From contig NZ_CP034593.1 in assembly GCF_003971195.1 (NCBI RefSeq), forward strand, positions 2,666,001-2,730,000: a DNA stretch of 64,000 nucleotides, written 5' to 3'. Shown here one piece after another: positions 45,355-55,143 of this stretch. Every line of letters begins with the position of its first letter. Positions within the stretch are counted from its first letter, which is position 1. Both the position numbers and the translations under genes were made by a program. The notes below the pieces were generated by a model. It made no database searches. It was not told the origin of the DNA and was given only the letters and a program-made list of their open reading frames with translations. Source of the DNA: Flaviflexus ciconiae (GTDB taxonomy: Bacteria > Actinomycetota > Actinomycetes > Actinomycetales > Actinomycetaceae).

Positions 45355-46207
45355 TCTCCTCACCCCGAGTGATATCCGGGAGCTGAGCAACAAGCTTGGC
45401 ATCCGTCCAACCAAGACACTCGGACAGAATTTCGTTGGCGATGGGGGCACGGTCCGCAAGATCGTGTCCCACGCCGGCGTATCCGAAGGCGACAGGGTCC
45501 TAGAAATAGGGCCCGGCCTAGGATCCCTCACCCTCGCCCTTCTTGAGGCGGGGGCCTTCGTGTCTGCTGTCGAGATCGACCCGAAACTCGCCGCAGCGCT
45601 CCCGGAAACCGTGAACGCCCGGCACGACCGTCCCGAACGTTTCGCAGTCGCCCAGTTCGATGCCTTACAGCTGGCCGACAATGAGCTGGCGGTCCCGCCG
45701 GAGCTCGACGCCTTCGTGCCCACGCACCTCGTGGCAAACCTGCCATACAACGTCGCGGTCCCCGCGATCCTCACGGCCCTCGAGCACCTTCCCAGTCTCC
45801 ACATCGTCGATGTCATGGTCCAGCTGGAAGTGGCCGAACGACTGGCAGCCAAGCCGGGATCCCGGGTCTACGGTGTCCCCTCGGTCAAGGCTGCCTGGTA
45901 CGCGGAAGCGGCCCGCGGCCCCCTGATTTCCCGGAGTGTCTTCTGGCCTGTCCCGAACGTTGACTCCGCACTCGTGCGCTTTGATCGTAGGCAAGAGCCC
46001 GATGCTGATCGCGAACTGGTCTTCAAGGTCATCGACGGTGCATTCGCCCAGCGACGCAAGACCCTGCGCCAGTCCCTCGCATCCTGGGCGGGAAGCCCGG
46101 CACGTGCCGAAGAGATCCTCCGCTCCGCAGGAATCGACCCGGCCCTGCGGGGCGAGAAGCTGACGATCGAAGACTTCGTTGCAATCGCCGAAGCCTCGCA
46201 GGCGTAG
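45341..46207 (+). CDS. rsmA: 16S rRNA dimethyladenosine transferase
   Basis: The 288-residue KsgA methyltransferase dimethylates A1518 and A1519 of 16S rRNA. Motifs: LGQNFVGD near 28, EIGPGLGSLT near 57, EIDPKLA near 80, and the catalytic NLPYNVAVP near 131, followed by KAAWYAEA and FWPVPNVDSALV. The TTG at 45341 overlaps the rpf gene by 14 bases; no better start exists before the conserved RPTKTLGQNF. It is co-transcribed with rpf and precedes ispE as usual. Confidence 0.93.
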   Translation: MAGTSLLTPSDIRELSNKLGIRPTKTLGQNFVGDGGTVRKIVSHAGVSEGDRVLEIGPGLGSLTLALLEAGAFVSAVEIDPKLAAALPETVNARHDRPERFAVAQFDALQLADNELAVPPELDAFVPTHLVANLPYNVAVPAILTALEHLPSLHIVDVMVQLEVAERLAAKPGSRVYGVPSVKAAWYAEAARGPLISRSVFWPVPNVDSALVRFDRRQEPDADRELVFKVIDGAFAQRRKTLRQSLASWAGSPARAEEILRSAGIDPALRGEKLTIEDFVAIAEASQA

Positions 46208-46354
46208 AAGCGAGCCCGAGACGAAAGATAGAAATTAAGAATAGGCATGATAGTCCGGGCCACGTGCTCCGGACTTTTGCTTTTGTTCGTCCGCTTCTCC
46301 CGGATTGGTTCCGTGCACAGTCGTCATTATTCGGTGAGCGCGCGTTACCGCGAG

Positions 46355-46360
46355 TATCCT
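46355..46360 (+). promoter_or_regulatory. -10 box of ispE, leaderless
   Basis: TATCCT ends 6 bases before GTG 46367. Confidence 0.55.
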
Positions 46361-46366
46361 GGCATA

Positions 46367-47250
46367 GTGCTGAATTCCGTGACTGTCCAGGCTCCTGCCA
46401 AGATCAATATGGCGTTAAGAGTGGGGAGCCCGCGTCCAGATGGATTCCATCCCCTCGCCACCGTGTTTTGTGCGCTTGATCTAAGGGACGAACTGACAGC
46501 CAGCGCAGCTGATGAATTCAGTCTTGAGATCCACGGAGTCCCTCTCGATGTCGACGAGGATAACCTCGTGTACCGAGCCGCCCGGCTCCTCAAAGAACGA
46601 ACCGGAACCGATGCCTGTGCATCGATATCCATCGACAAGTCCATCCCGGTCGCTGGCGGTCTCGCGGGTGGGAGCGCGAACGCTGCCGCAACCCTTGTTG
46701 CCCTCAACGAACTGTGGGAACTCGGATTGAGCGCGGGAGAACTGCACGATCTTGGTGCGGAGCTGGGCTCCGATGTTCCCTTCAGCCTGCTCGGGGGCTT
46801 GCCCTCGGCACGTCGCGCGGAGAAGAGCTCGTTCCGATCCGTCCCGGTGCCTTTCAATCCTGGGTGCTGGTGATGGATGGGGAGGGGCTGTCCACGCCCG
46901 CCGTGTTCCGCGAGTACGACCGGCTGCATCCCGATCCGCACAAACCGGCCCCGGTCGATGAACTTGTCGAGGCTCTTGGTTCTTCTGCCATTTCCGATCT
47001 TGAGGGACTTCTCGTCAATGACCTGGCCGAACCTGCCTTTGCCAAGAGGCCCGATATTGCCGATACTTTCCGCAGCATTGAACATGCTGGGGTTGCCACT
47101 GTTCTTTCAGGGTCCGGCCCTACCATTGGTGTTCTGTGCGCGAGCGACAACGAGGCAGATGTTCTTGCCGGTCAGCTCCGTAACGACGGGTTGAAAACGG
47201 TTCGTGCGGATGGTCCGGCGGCCGGTGCACACATTGTAAGGAGCAGCTAA
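46367..47250 (+). CDS. ispE: 4-diphosphocytidyl-2-C-methyl-D-erythritol kinase, apparent frameshift
   Basis: IspE phosphorylates CDP-methylerythritol in the MEP route. The first frame has APAKINMALRVGSPRPDGFHPL, the ATP loop PVAGGLAGGSANAAATLVAL and GSDVPFSLLGG; a missing G in the run 46793-46797 shifts the frame, and the remainder (TSRGEELVPI..., WVLVMDGEGLSTPAVFREYD, VLSGSGPTIGVL) continues in the next frame to the stop at 47250. The corrected length is about 294. The GTG 46367 has a -10 box 6 bases before it; GTG 46379 is an alternative. The gene is odd in a genome with a full mevalonate operon: see findings. Confidence 0.85.
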
Positions 47251-49052
47251 TGGCGCACCTTCTGTCACTAGAAGATGTTGGAGTCACCCTCGGTTCCCGT
47301 CCCATTCTTGGGGGAATAACCCTCGGCCTGGATGACGGTGCCCGCGTGGGCGTTGTCGGCCCGAACGGCGGTGGCAAATCCACTCTCCTGCGTCTCATCA
47401 CCGGTGACCTCGAACCGCAAGGCGGCAGGGTTACCCATTCCGGTGGCCTGCGGATCGCCATCCTCTCCCAACGTGATGATCTCGAAGGACAATCGGTCCG
47501 CGAAGCCATTCACGGCACCGCTTCTGAGCACGAGTGGGCTTCCGAGCGCGCGATCCGGGAACTCCATGCCGGGCTAATTCCCGATGTTGATCTCGACCGA
47601 AGCGTTGACGAGCTTTCGGGCGGTCAGCGAAGGCGAGTTTCCCTTGCCGCCGTTCTGACTGCCGATGCTGATCTCATTATTCTCGATGAGCCCACAAACC
47701 ATCTTGATGTCGACGGTGTCGAGTACCTGCACCGGTACCTCAACGACCGCTTCGGCAGGGGCAAGGGCGCCCTTGTTACGGTCACGCACGATCGCTGGTT
47801 CCTTGACGCTGTCTGCGACCGCATGTGGGAAGTCGTGCCCGGTCACGATGGTGCCGGTGGACGCAATCCACAACCCGGTCATGTCGAACAGTACGAGGGC
47901 GGGTACGCCGCGTACATTCTGGCCCGCGCAGAGCGAGAAAGAATGCGTAACCAGGCGGAAGCTAAGCGAGCCAACCTGCTCCGCAAGGAACTGGCTTGGC
48001 TCCGCAGGGGAGCCCCCGCCCGCACCTCCAAACCCAAGTTCCGCATTGACGCTGCCAACGACCTGATTGCGGACGAACCGCCGCCGCGCGACTCCATCCA
48101 TCTCGAGAAAATGGCAACCGCCCGGCTCGGTAAAGATGTCATCGACCTCGAGGACGTTTCCTTCGCATACGGTGATAAACCCATCCTCGACACCACGACG
48201 CTGCGCTTAGCGCCGGGGGAGCGGCTCGGAATTGTTGGTGCCAACGGCTCCGGCAAGTCCACCCTCCTCGGGTTACTTGCAGGCAGGCTCGAGCCGACCG
48301 AGGGCAGGGTCAAGCGAGGCAAGACGGTTGAGATGGCGGAACTGTCCCAGCACACGACCGAACTGGATCAGGTTGCCGACAAACGCGTTGTTGAATCCGT
48401 GTCTATGATCGCCACGTCCATTGAAGTCGCTGGCAAGGACATGTCGGCGGGTCAGTTGGTTGAACGACTTGGCTTCACCCGCGAACGTGCCTGGACCGAA
48501 GTGTCGAGACTGTCCGGTGGTGAGCGACGCAGGCTCCAACTGATCAGGCTCCTCATGGGAAGCCCCAACGTGTTGCTCATGGATGAGCCAACAAACGACC
48601 TCGATACCGATACCCTTTCTGCGATCGAGGACCTGTTGGACGGCTGGCCCGGTACTCTCATCGTTGTCTCCCACGACCGGTACCTGCTTGAACGAATCAC
48701 AGACCGTCAGGTGGCCATTCTCGAAGGGCGTGTACGTGACCTGCCTGGAGGCGTCGACGAATACCTGGCTCTCCGTGCCGCACAGACCGTTGTTGACGAA
48801 GCCGCGGTGTCGGCCGACACCCCGGTCGTTTCCGATGCTGCGATTGCCCGCACAGCCAAGAAAACCATGGCACGGGTGGAACGACAGTTGACGAAGGAAC
48901 GTGCGAACCTCACCAAGGTCCAAGAGGACATGGTCCAGGCCTCCCTCGATTTTGAAAAGCTCGGGAAGCTCACCGAGGATGCTCGGCGCATCCAGGACCG
49001 GATCGACCAGCTGGAAGAAGAATGGCTCTGGGCCGCCGAACAGGCAGAATAG
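47250..49052 (+). CDS. ABC-F family ATPase (Uup-like)
   Basis: The 600-residue protein has two ATPase domains and no membrane segment. Domain 1: Walker A GPNGGGKST near 38, LSGGQRRRVSLAAVL near 125, LIILDEPTNHLD. Domain 2: GANGSGKST near 332, LSGGERRRLQLIRLL near 415, VLLMDEPTNDLD. A linker (about 225-285) with ARTSKPKFRIDAA and a C-terminal coiled coil (about 540-600) match Uup/TlrC-like translation factors or drug-resistance ABC-F proteins. The ATG shares a base with the ispE stop (TAATG). Confidence 0.9.
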   Translation: MAHLLSLEDVGVTLGSRPILGGITLGLDDGARVGVVGPNGGGKSTLLRLITGDLEPQGGRVTHSGGLRIAILSQRDDLEGQSVREAIHGTASEHEWASERAIRELHAGLIPDVDLDRSVDELSGGQRRRVSLAAVLTADADLIILDEPTNHLDVDGVEYLHRYLNDRFGRGKGALVTVTHDRWFLDAVCDRMWEVVPGHDGAGGRNPQPGHVEQYEGGYAAYILARAERERMRNQAEAKRANLLRKELAWLRRGAPARTSKPKFRIDAANDLIADEPPPRDSIHLEKMATARLGKDVIDLEDVSFAYGDKPILDTTTLRLAPGERLGIVGANGSGKSTLLGLLAGRLEPTEGRVKRGKTVEMAELSQHTTELDQVADKRVVESVSMIATSIEVAGKDMSAGQLVERLGFTRERAWTEVSRLSGGERRRLQLIRLLMGSPNVLLMDEPTNDLDTDTLSAIEDLLDGWPGTLIVVSHDRYLLERITDRQVAILEGRVRDLPGGVDEYLALRAAQTVVDEAAVSADTPVVSDAAIARTAKKTMARVERQLTKERANLTKVQEDMVQASLDFEKLGKLTEDARRIQDRIDQLEEEWLWAAEQAE

Positions 49053-49167
49053 TTTCCTTGAGCTCCTCACAGTGGAGCGCTGTTTGTTCGCTCATCTGCG
49101 GTCGTGGATGCTCTCCTAAATCTGCTTGTGAATCAATCGCCGACAGAGCAGCAGAGGGCGCTGTCGC

Positions 49168-50118
49168 GTGAGTATTGCAGGTATTCTCCTTGCTGGGTTC
49201 CTGCTTGCGAGCGGTGAAGAAATACGGCCCGTTGCGATCGGTGATTCCTATGCGTCGGGCAATGGTGCAGGGTCCTACAGCGATACTCTGTGCATGAGGT
49301 CAAATGATGCAGCGAGTGAGGTGGCCGCTGAGTTCTTTGGAGTGGATGCCATCAACGCATCTTGTAACGGTGCATGGACCCATCACTTGACTGAGCCGAG
49401 AATGATCTCGGATATGAGGAGGGATATATCGGATCCCGAGGGATTCGGATCCGCTGCCCGGATCGCCTCGCTACTTGCACAGTGCGGTGTTGGTATGGAT
49501 GGTGCTCAGCCAGACTTCACAATAGAGCAGACTGAATCCGGGTTTACGGCACTGTGCTCAGTGACCCTTGACCCACAGATCCAAGCCTTGGGGGATGCCA
49601 CCGATGTGTTCGTGACAATCGGCGGTAATGATCTCGGTTTTGTGTCCGTAGCTTCCGCGTGCTTAATCCAAGAAGATGAAGCTCTGTGTCGGACTGCCGT
49701 GGAAGATGCAGAAGAGCGACTGGACGGCATTCTTGAATCCGAACGGGTTGCGCTTGTTGCATTGAAGGAAATCAACCCGGATGCTCGAGTTCACCTCGTT
49801 CCGTACCCACGCCTGCTCGAGGGTGATCTGACCGTAGGCTCCTACGACGTATCCGGCGAGATCGAAGACCTGCAGGGGCGTTGGGAGACTGGCCTAGAAA
49901 CCATGGCTGACGACCTGAATGAGACGCATGGCGGATTCTATTACGTTGGTGCGGTGACCGACGTGTGGGAAGGGCATGGGCTTGCGGGAGAGGAACCGTG
50001 GATTCACTCGGACGGGAATATTGCCGAGATTCTCCACCCAACGGTGGAGGGCTGGGCGGCAACCGGCCACGCATACCTCGTACACCTTGGGACGTCGATC
50101 CTCAACGGGCACCCCTGA
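49168..50118 (+). CDS. Secreted SGNH/GDSL-type hydrolase
   Basis: The 316-residue esterase-type hydrolase has a short hydrophobic N terminus (MSIAGILLAGFLLASG), likely a signal peptide, then block I GDSYASGNGAGSY with the nucleophile Ser near residue 26, block III IGGNDLGF near 150, and a C-terminal Asp/His region ILHPTVEGW near 292. Six Cys residues could form disulphides, consistent with secretion. The GTG start has no clear ribosome-binding site. The substrate could be lipid, acyl sugar or peptidoglycan ester. Confidence 0.8.
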   Translation: MSIAGILLAGFLLASGEEIRPVAIGDSYASGNGAGSYSDTLCMRSNDAASEVAAEFFGVDAINASCNGAWTHHLTEPRMISDMRRDISDPEGFGSAARIASLLAQCGVGMDGAQPDFTIEQTESGFTALCSVTLDPQIQALGDATDVFVTIGGNDLGFVSVASACLIQEDEALCRTAVEDAEERLDGILESERVALVALKEINPDARVHLVPYPRLLEGDLTVGSYDVSGEIEDLQGRWETGLETMADDLNETHGGFYYVGAVTDVWEGHGLAGEEPWIHSDGNIAEILHPTVEGWAATGHAYLVHLGTSILNGHP

Positions 50119-50295
50119 GACCCAATATTGCTAACAGCATGACAGTTCCGGCTATCGCCATGGGTTCTCTCCCCACGGGTCTCTTCGCCAACTGGCGTAG
50201 CTCGGCGAAGTAACTATTATCGAAAGGTCAACACCCGTCGATGACCACCGGCGTCCGAGACCACACGTTGCGAATCCCGCACGGAAGGAAACAGC

Positions 50296-51543
50296 ATGAC
50301 CTCGAAGATCACCCACGGCGTCCACTCCGAAGTGGGCCAGCTACGCAAGGTCCTTGTGTGTCGGCCGGGGCTTGCACACGAGCGGCTGACCCCGTCGAAC
50401 TCTGATGATCTTCTCTTCGATGATGTTTTGTGGGTCGAGGCGGCGCAGCGGGACCACCGGGACTTCGTTGACTCTCTAACCGGAAACGGAGTTGAGGTCG
50501 TCGAGCTCCATGACCTTCTTGCTGAGACCATGGCAATACCGGAGGCTCGTACCTGGGTCATGGATCGCAAGGTCATACCAAATCAGGTCGGTATCGGACT
50601 TGTCGACGGGACGCGGGCTTTCCTTGACACGTTGGCAGAGAAAAAACTTGCCGAATACCTCATCGGAGGTTTCTCTACCGAGGATCTGCCGGAGGACTAT
50701 CGGACAGAGTCACTTGCTCTGGCAAGAGAATCGCCGGACTCCCGCGAGTACCTTCTGGCACCCCTGCCGAACACGCTCTTTACGAGGGACACAACCTGCT
50801 GGGTCTATGGAGGGCTGACCCTGAATCCGCTTTACTGGCCCGCACGTAAAGAAGAAACGTTGCTCATGAAGGCCATCTACTCCTTCCACCCCGAATACAA
50901 GGACTCGACGGTGTGGTGGGGTGATCCCGAAGAGGACTTGGGTAAGGCCACTCTCGAAGGTGGGGATGTTATGCCGGTGGGGAACGGTGTCGTCCTCATC
51001 GGCATGTCCGAACGAACCTCCCGCCAAGGCATTACCCAGCTAGCGAAAGCCCTCTTCGATAAAGGAGCCGCGACCGAAGTTGTTGTTGCCGGAATGCCAC
51101 GGCTACGCGCTGCCATGCACCTCGATACGGTTTTCACGTTTGCCGACCGGGACCTCGTGACCCTGCACCCGAACATCATTAACTCCGTCCATCCCTTCGT
51201 CATCCGGCCCTCCGACAAGAGCCCTGGCTTCGAGGTAGAAGACTGCGGCCAAGAAACCAACTTCGTTGATGTTGTTGCACGCTCCATGGGACTGAAGAAG
51301 CTCCGCTACGTCGAAACCGCGGGCAATGTTTATGCCTCCGAACGTCAGCAGTGGGACTCCGGCAATAATGCTGTCGCCCTTAAACCCGGGGTTGTGTACA
51401 CGTACGACCGTAACACCCTCACGAACGCGGCCCTGCGGAACGCTGGAGTTGAAGTCATCCCGATCGTTGGTGCCGAGCTTGGGCGTGGCCGCGGCGGCGG
51501 ACACTGCATGACATGTCCAATGAGCAGGGATCCGCTTGACTAG
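50296..51543 (+). CDS. arcA: Arginine deiminase
   Basis: The 415-residue guanidino-modifying enzyme hydrolyses arginine to citrulline and ammonia. Motifs: [12 protein letters not shown] near 155, [22 protein letters not shown] near 215, AMHLDTVFT near 270 with the catalytic His, and the nucleophile Cys in [11 protein letters not shown] near 404. The ATG follows GGAAGGA. No arcB, arcC or arcD follows in the window, so the rest of the pathway is encoded elsewhere or the enzyme works alone against acid. A MarR-type gene follows 135 bases downstream. Confidence 0.95.
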   Translation: MTSKITHGVHSEVGQLRKVLVCRPGLAHERLTPSNSDDLLFDDVLWVEAAQRDHRDFVDSLTGNGVEVVELHDLLAETMAIPEARTWVMDRKVIPNQVGIGLVDGTRAFLDTLAEKKLAEYLIGGFSTEDLPEDYRTESLALARESPDSREYLLAPLPNTLFTRDTTCWVYGGLTLNPLYWPARKEETLLMKAIYSFHPEYKDSTVWWGDPEEDLGKATLEGGDVMPVGNGVVLIGMSERTSRQGITQLAKALFDKGAATEVVVAGMPRLRAAMHLDTVFTFADRDLVTLHPNIINSVHPFVIRPSDKSPGFEVEDCGQETNFVDVVARSMGLKKLRYVETAGNVYASERQQWDSGNNAVALKPGVVYTYDRNTLTNAALRNAGVEVIPIVGAELGRGRGGGHCMTCPMSRDPLD

Positions 51544-51649
51544 CGCCCACCCCCTCACGCCTAGTCTCCAAGACGATTCTGCGCATTCAGTTCTTACTTT
51601 CCGGCGACTGAGCGGGGTAGAGAACAGGGATCGACATCGCCGCTGAGCA

Positions 51650-51672
51650 TTTATCTCGATTTCGAGTAAACT
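51650..51672 (+). promoter_or_regulatory. Autoregulatory operator overlapping the -10 of the second marR gene
   Basis: CTCGA-TT-TCGAG (51655-51666), a perfect palindrome of MarR-site type with flanking TTTA/TAAA, abuts the TAAACT -10 box (51667-51672) that ends 6 bases before the ATG. Confidence 0.6.
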
Positions 51673-51678
51673 GGGCGA

Positions 51679-52194
51679 ATGGATGACAATGTCAGGAAGA
51701 CTGACGAAGTTGATGAGATCGTTGCAGCGTGGCAACGCGAGCGCGGGGACCTTGATTCTTCACCCCTTGAGATCTTCTCGCGCCTCCTCCGACTCAACCG
51801 TCACCTCGACAAGTTTCGCCGAGAAGCATTCGCCGCACACGGCCTCGATGTGTGGGAATTCGAGATGCTGTCCCTCCTGCGCAGACAGGGCGAGCCTTAC
51901 CAGGCGCAGCCTTCCCAGTTCATGTCGGAGCTCCTTGTGCCCTCCGGGACGCTGACCCACCGGATTAACACCATGGTGGAGCGGGGCCACGCCATCAGGC
52001 ATCAGGACTCTAAGGACCGTCGCGTTAAGTACGTGCGTGCCACACCGCTCGGAATTGAGCGGTCTGACCGAGCCATGGCTGATCTTCTCGAGAGTGAAGA
52101 GGCAATGCTGGAGCCGATTCCCATGAAGGACCGCCGAGAGATCAGCCGGATACTCCGCGACCTCCTCCTGCCCTTTGGTGGGACCGGCTCCTAA
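51679..52194 (+). CDS. MarR-family regulator (HucR/SlyA-like)
   Basis: The 171-residue regulator has an N-terminal extra helix (AAWQRERGDL) and the winged helix SQFMSELLVPSGTLTHRINTMVERGHAIR near 80-110 with the wing DSKDRRVKYVRATPLG. The N-terminal extension of about 45 residues is like that of HucR/PecS-type ligand-responsive repressors. The palindrome overlapping its -10 box predicts autorepression. The mRNA appears leaderless. Confidence 0.88.
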   Translation: MDDNVRKTDEVDEIVAAWQRERGDLDSSPLEIFSRLLRLNRHLDKFRREAFAAHGLDVWEFEMLSLLRRQGEPYQAQPSQFMSELLVPSGTLTHRINTMVERGHAIRHQDSKDRRVKYVRATPLGIERSDRAMADLLESEEAMLEPIPMKDRREISRILRDLLLPFGGTGS

Positions 52195-52397
52195 CGAGGA
52201 ACAGGTCCAGGCCATCGATCGAGACTGAATGCCTGACTTGCACAGGTTTAGCCACCCTTCTTATCGGGTGGACACCCCGTACTCTCTTCGGATAGACACT
52301 GCATTCCCGCCAGGTCCTTTACCTCGTGCTTGTTCTGGAAAGGTAGTGTGACACTACTTACACCCTCCCGCCAGCATGTTGCTCAGATTGGATGATC

Positions 52398-52778
52398 ATG
52401 GCTCTTGACCCGAACCTGTCAGAAGACGAGCTCATTAGCCTCGCCAAAGAACACCCTGAGAAGTGGGGAGAGATCTACCAGCATCCGAACCTCACGACGA
52501 AAGTTTCGGTTGCTATCTCCCAGTTTCATTCCCAGAGAATGGGGAGTCCCATCACCGGTGAACGGTGGGGTGGCGACATGACTGAAGAAGAACGAGCGCA
52601 GGCTGAAGCAGACACTATCGAACGCCTTATCGCCGAACGTGAGGCAGCCCGAGCTCAAGCAAGCGAGGCGGGGGAGAACCCCGAAGTCGCTACAAGCGCA
52701 AGCGCTACCCAACCCTTGGAAGAGGCTTCCATGGAGATCGGGAAAACTAAACCACGCTGGGCCTTGTGGCGGAAGTAA
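52398..52778 (+). CDS. Variant leucine-rich-repeat-type small protein
   Basis: The 126-residue protein begins MALDPNLSEDELISLAKEHPEKW and continues with GEIYQHPNLTTKVSVAIS, a pattern like the LRV (variant leucine-rich repeat) module of actinobacterial proteins. A helical Glu/Ala-rich middle (about 60-95) and a basic C terminus (KTKPRWALWRK) follow. ATG 52392 two codons earlier is possible. Function unknown. Confidence 0.55.
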   Translation: MALDPNLSEDELISLAKEHPEKWGEIYQHPNLTTKVSVAISQFHSQRMGSPITGERWGGDMTEEERAQAEADTIERLIAEREAARAQASEAGENPEVATSASATQPLEEASMEIGKTKPRWALWRK

Positions 52779-52839
52779 ATTCTGTTGAAAGTGAGGTCAG
52801 CATAGTTCTCATTCGTGGCTAAGGTCCGGAAAAATTAGG

Positions 52840-52871
52840 TTGGGGGAGACCGGATATCCAGCCTCCCCCAA
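52840..52871. terminator. Bidirectional terminator between convergent genes
   Basis: TTGGGGGAG / CTCCCCCAA, perfect 9-bp stem; on the minus strand TTTTT follows close behind, so it mainly serves the ABC permease transcript. Confidence 0.75.
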
Positions 52872-52923
52872 TGACGAGAGCAGCCACTTGACGATCACTC
52901 AATCTGGGACTTTTCCCGTGATC

Positions 52924-54090
52924 TTAGCTCTTCTTGAACACCTCGGTGAGCTTCATGCGGGTACCGGTGTGCAGGATAGAGCGTTCGTAGATCTTTCCTG
53001 CCAGTGTTGCCAGGATTGGGATCGTGACGAGGCAGATGCCAACGGAGATGAGAACATCCGACATGGGGACCTCGGTGATAGCTGAACGGATCGGCAAGAG
53101 GAACGGGCTGAAGAACGGTATGAAGCCGATGATCTGAGTGAGCGTCGAGTCCGGGCTGTTCGGCACGTAGAACATGGCGAAGTAGAACGGCACGATCGAC
53201 AGGAAAATGATCGGGGTCGTGATCGCACCAATGTCTTCCTGACGCGACACCGTTGCTGCGAGGCCGCCGGTAATCGAGGCGTAGATGATGTAGCCGAGCA
53301 CAACCCAGAGGAGAAGCATCGGAACATACGTGGTGATGTTGATATCGGGGAGAATGCCGGCGATTGCCCCGGCCCCCACTATCGCGGCCGTATAGACCGC
53401 CACCATCAAGAAGATCGCGCCGCCAATGCCGAGGAACTTACCCATGAGCAGGTCCCTGGGCTTGATCGTGGCAAGCAGGATTTCGACAACACGTGACGAT
53501 TTCTCTTCAACCACGCCCGTCGCCAGCATGGATACGCCCATGACGATGACGCCGTACACGAGAGAAACGGTTATGAGGCCGACAATAAAGGCGATTGGAT
53601 CGAACTCGTTGGCGCTAAAGATCTCCACTGAAAGGTTCTGTGCATCAGCTAAATATGCTTTAGCTTCCGGTGTTGCCTGGTCCCCGAACGTGTCGGTCAG
53701 GACGTAGCTTCCGGCCGCGGATTCGGTTGCTTCGGTAATGAAGTCAAGATGCTCAGCGTTGTCGAGAGCAAAGATCTGGGGCCTGCTCGGCTCCGCGGCA
53801 ATAACCGCATTTAGGTCCTCATTTGCGGTGAGGATGTCCTCGGCAGGGCCTTGGACGTCAATGACGGTGAGGCCAGCGGCCTCCAGGTCTTCAGTCAGCG
53901 GGGAAGCCGAGTTGGTGACACCAACGGTGGCGACAATCTGGTCGGGGTTGTCGTCTGGCTCGAGGAGGAACCTGCCGAGGACACCGGCGGCGAGGATCAG
54001 CACCGCCATCACCACAGTCGAAATGATGAGTGCCTTGGAGCGGGTCTGGGCAATGAACTCGCGGCGTGCCACGAGGAAGATCGGGCTCAT
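52924..54090 (-). CDS. ABC-2-type permease (NatB-like)
   Basis: The 388-residue membrane protein has one N-terminal helix, a long extracytoplasmic domain (about 40-165) and five or six C-terminal helices, the NatB/ABC2_membrane_3 plan. VVEEKSSRVVEILLATIKPRDLLMGKFLGIG near residue 195 is the coupling-helix signature of the family. The gene overlaps the ATPase gene by 4 bases. Together they form an exporter, possibly for Na+ or a small antimicrobial. Confidence 0.88.
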   Translation of the reverse strand: MSPIFLVARREFIAQTRSKALIISTVVMAVLILAAGVLGRFLLEPDDNPDQIVATVGVTNSASPLTEDLEAAGLTVIDVQGPAEDILTANEDLNAVIAAEPSRPQIFALDNAEHLDFITEATESAAGSYVLTDTFGDQATPEAKAYLADAQNLSVEIFSANEFDPIAFIVGLITVSLVYGVIVMGVSMLATGVVEEKSSRVVEILLATIKPRDLLMGKFLGIGGAIFLMVAVYTAAIVGAGAIAGILPDINITTYVPMLLLWVVLGYIIYASITGGLAATVSRQEDIGAITTPIIFLSIVPFYFAMFYVPNSPDSTLTQIIGFIPFFSPFLLPIRSAITEVPMSDVLISVGICLVTIPILATLAGKIYERSILHTGTRMKLTEVFKKS

Positions 54091-55010
54091 CGGTTGTCCT
54101 TTTCGGCGTCGGGGGCGGTGGATACGACATCTCGGAAGAGTTCTTCGAGATGTGGGCGGCGGGGACTGAACTCGTACACGGGACCATCAGCTAGAGCGGT
54201 GCGGAGGATCGACTGACCGTCGAAGCCTTCCGGTGTGACGATGCGCCTTTTCATCCGGTCGCCCTCGATGCGTTGCTCGGGAACCTTCACCCCGAGATGG
54301 TCGAAGCTGGTCCGGGAGTCCGCGTGCGTGACGAGGATGTACTCGGGGGTGTCCGTGTGGCGCAGTTCGTCAATGGTGCCCACGGAGACCATCGCTCCCT
54401 GGGAGACGATGCCAACGCGGTCGCAGAGCCGCTCAACAAGGTCGAGCTGGTGGGAAGAGAAGATCACGGGGACGCCCTCGCGTGTCTTTTCCCGAAGGAC
54501 CTCACTCATAACGTCAACCGCAACGGGATCTAGGCCCGAGAAGGGCTCGTCAAGAACCATGAGCTTCGGTTCGGACACGAGAGCGGCTGCGAGCTGAACA
54601 CGTTGCTGGTTACCGAGCGACAGGGTCTGAACGAGATCGTCACGGCGATGGGCAATCCCCAGCTTCTCGGTCCAATACTCCATGTCGGACGTCGCCTTGT
54701 CGACCGGGTCGCCGTGAAGCTGAGCCAAGTAGATGAGTTGCTCGCCCACTTTCATGCGCGGATATAGACCGCGTTCCTCCGGCATGTACCCGATTTCCTT
54801 GCGGGTCGCGAAGTCGACCTTGCGGTCGTTCCAGGTGACCGAGCCGGAATCGGATGCCAGAACACCAAGAATGATTCGCATGGCGGTGGTTTTGCCGGCA
54901 CCGTTCGAGCCAACGAAGCCGAACATCTCTCCGGGATGGACCTGGAACGACATTCCGTCCAGGGCTTTGACAGTTCCGTAAGATTTATACAGATCCTCGA
55001 TGACGAGCAT
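54087..55010 (-). CDS. ABC transporter ATP-binding protein (NatA-like)
   Basis: The 307-residue ATPase has Walker A GSNGAGKTT near 35, the Q-loop region, the signature LSLGNQQRVQLAAAL near 130, Walker B LMVLDEPFSGLDPVA and the His in FSSHQLD. A C-terminal domain of about 90 residues is typical of NatA. ATG 55008-55010 is the first ATG; a TTG at 55050-55052 would add 14 residues. It pairs with the overlapping permease gene. Confidence 0.88.
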   Translation of the reverse strand: MLVIEDLYKSYGTVKALDGMSFQVHPGEMFGFVGSNGAGKTTAMRIILGVLASDSGSVTWNDRKVDFATRKEIGYMPEERGLYPRMKVGEQLIYLAQLHGDPVDKATSDMEYWTEKLGIAHRRDDLVQTLSLGNQQRVQLAAALVSEPKLMVLDEPFSGLDPVAVDVMSEVLREKTREGVPVIFSSHQLDLVERLCDRVGIVSQGAMVSVGTIDELRHTDTPEYILVTHADSRTSFDHLGVKVPEQRIEGDRMKRRIVTPEGFDGQSILRTALADGPVYEFSPRRPHLEELFRDVVSTAPDAEKDNR

Positions 55011-55143
55011 AGGGGTTCCAATTGGAGTCGGGGACTGGGGTGTTGTAAACAATCAACAATTTACCCGAATCGCGTGTCTGCGGCGTGATGAGACGAGCCA
55101 GTCGGTGATAAGTCCACCTCGTGGTATCGGCGCTTTGCGTTAC

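Noticed and set aside
44182..45852. 556-residue open frame on the minus strand opposite the rpf and rsmA genes
   Set aside because: Low-complexity composition caused by the opposite strand of real genes with clear motifs.
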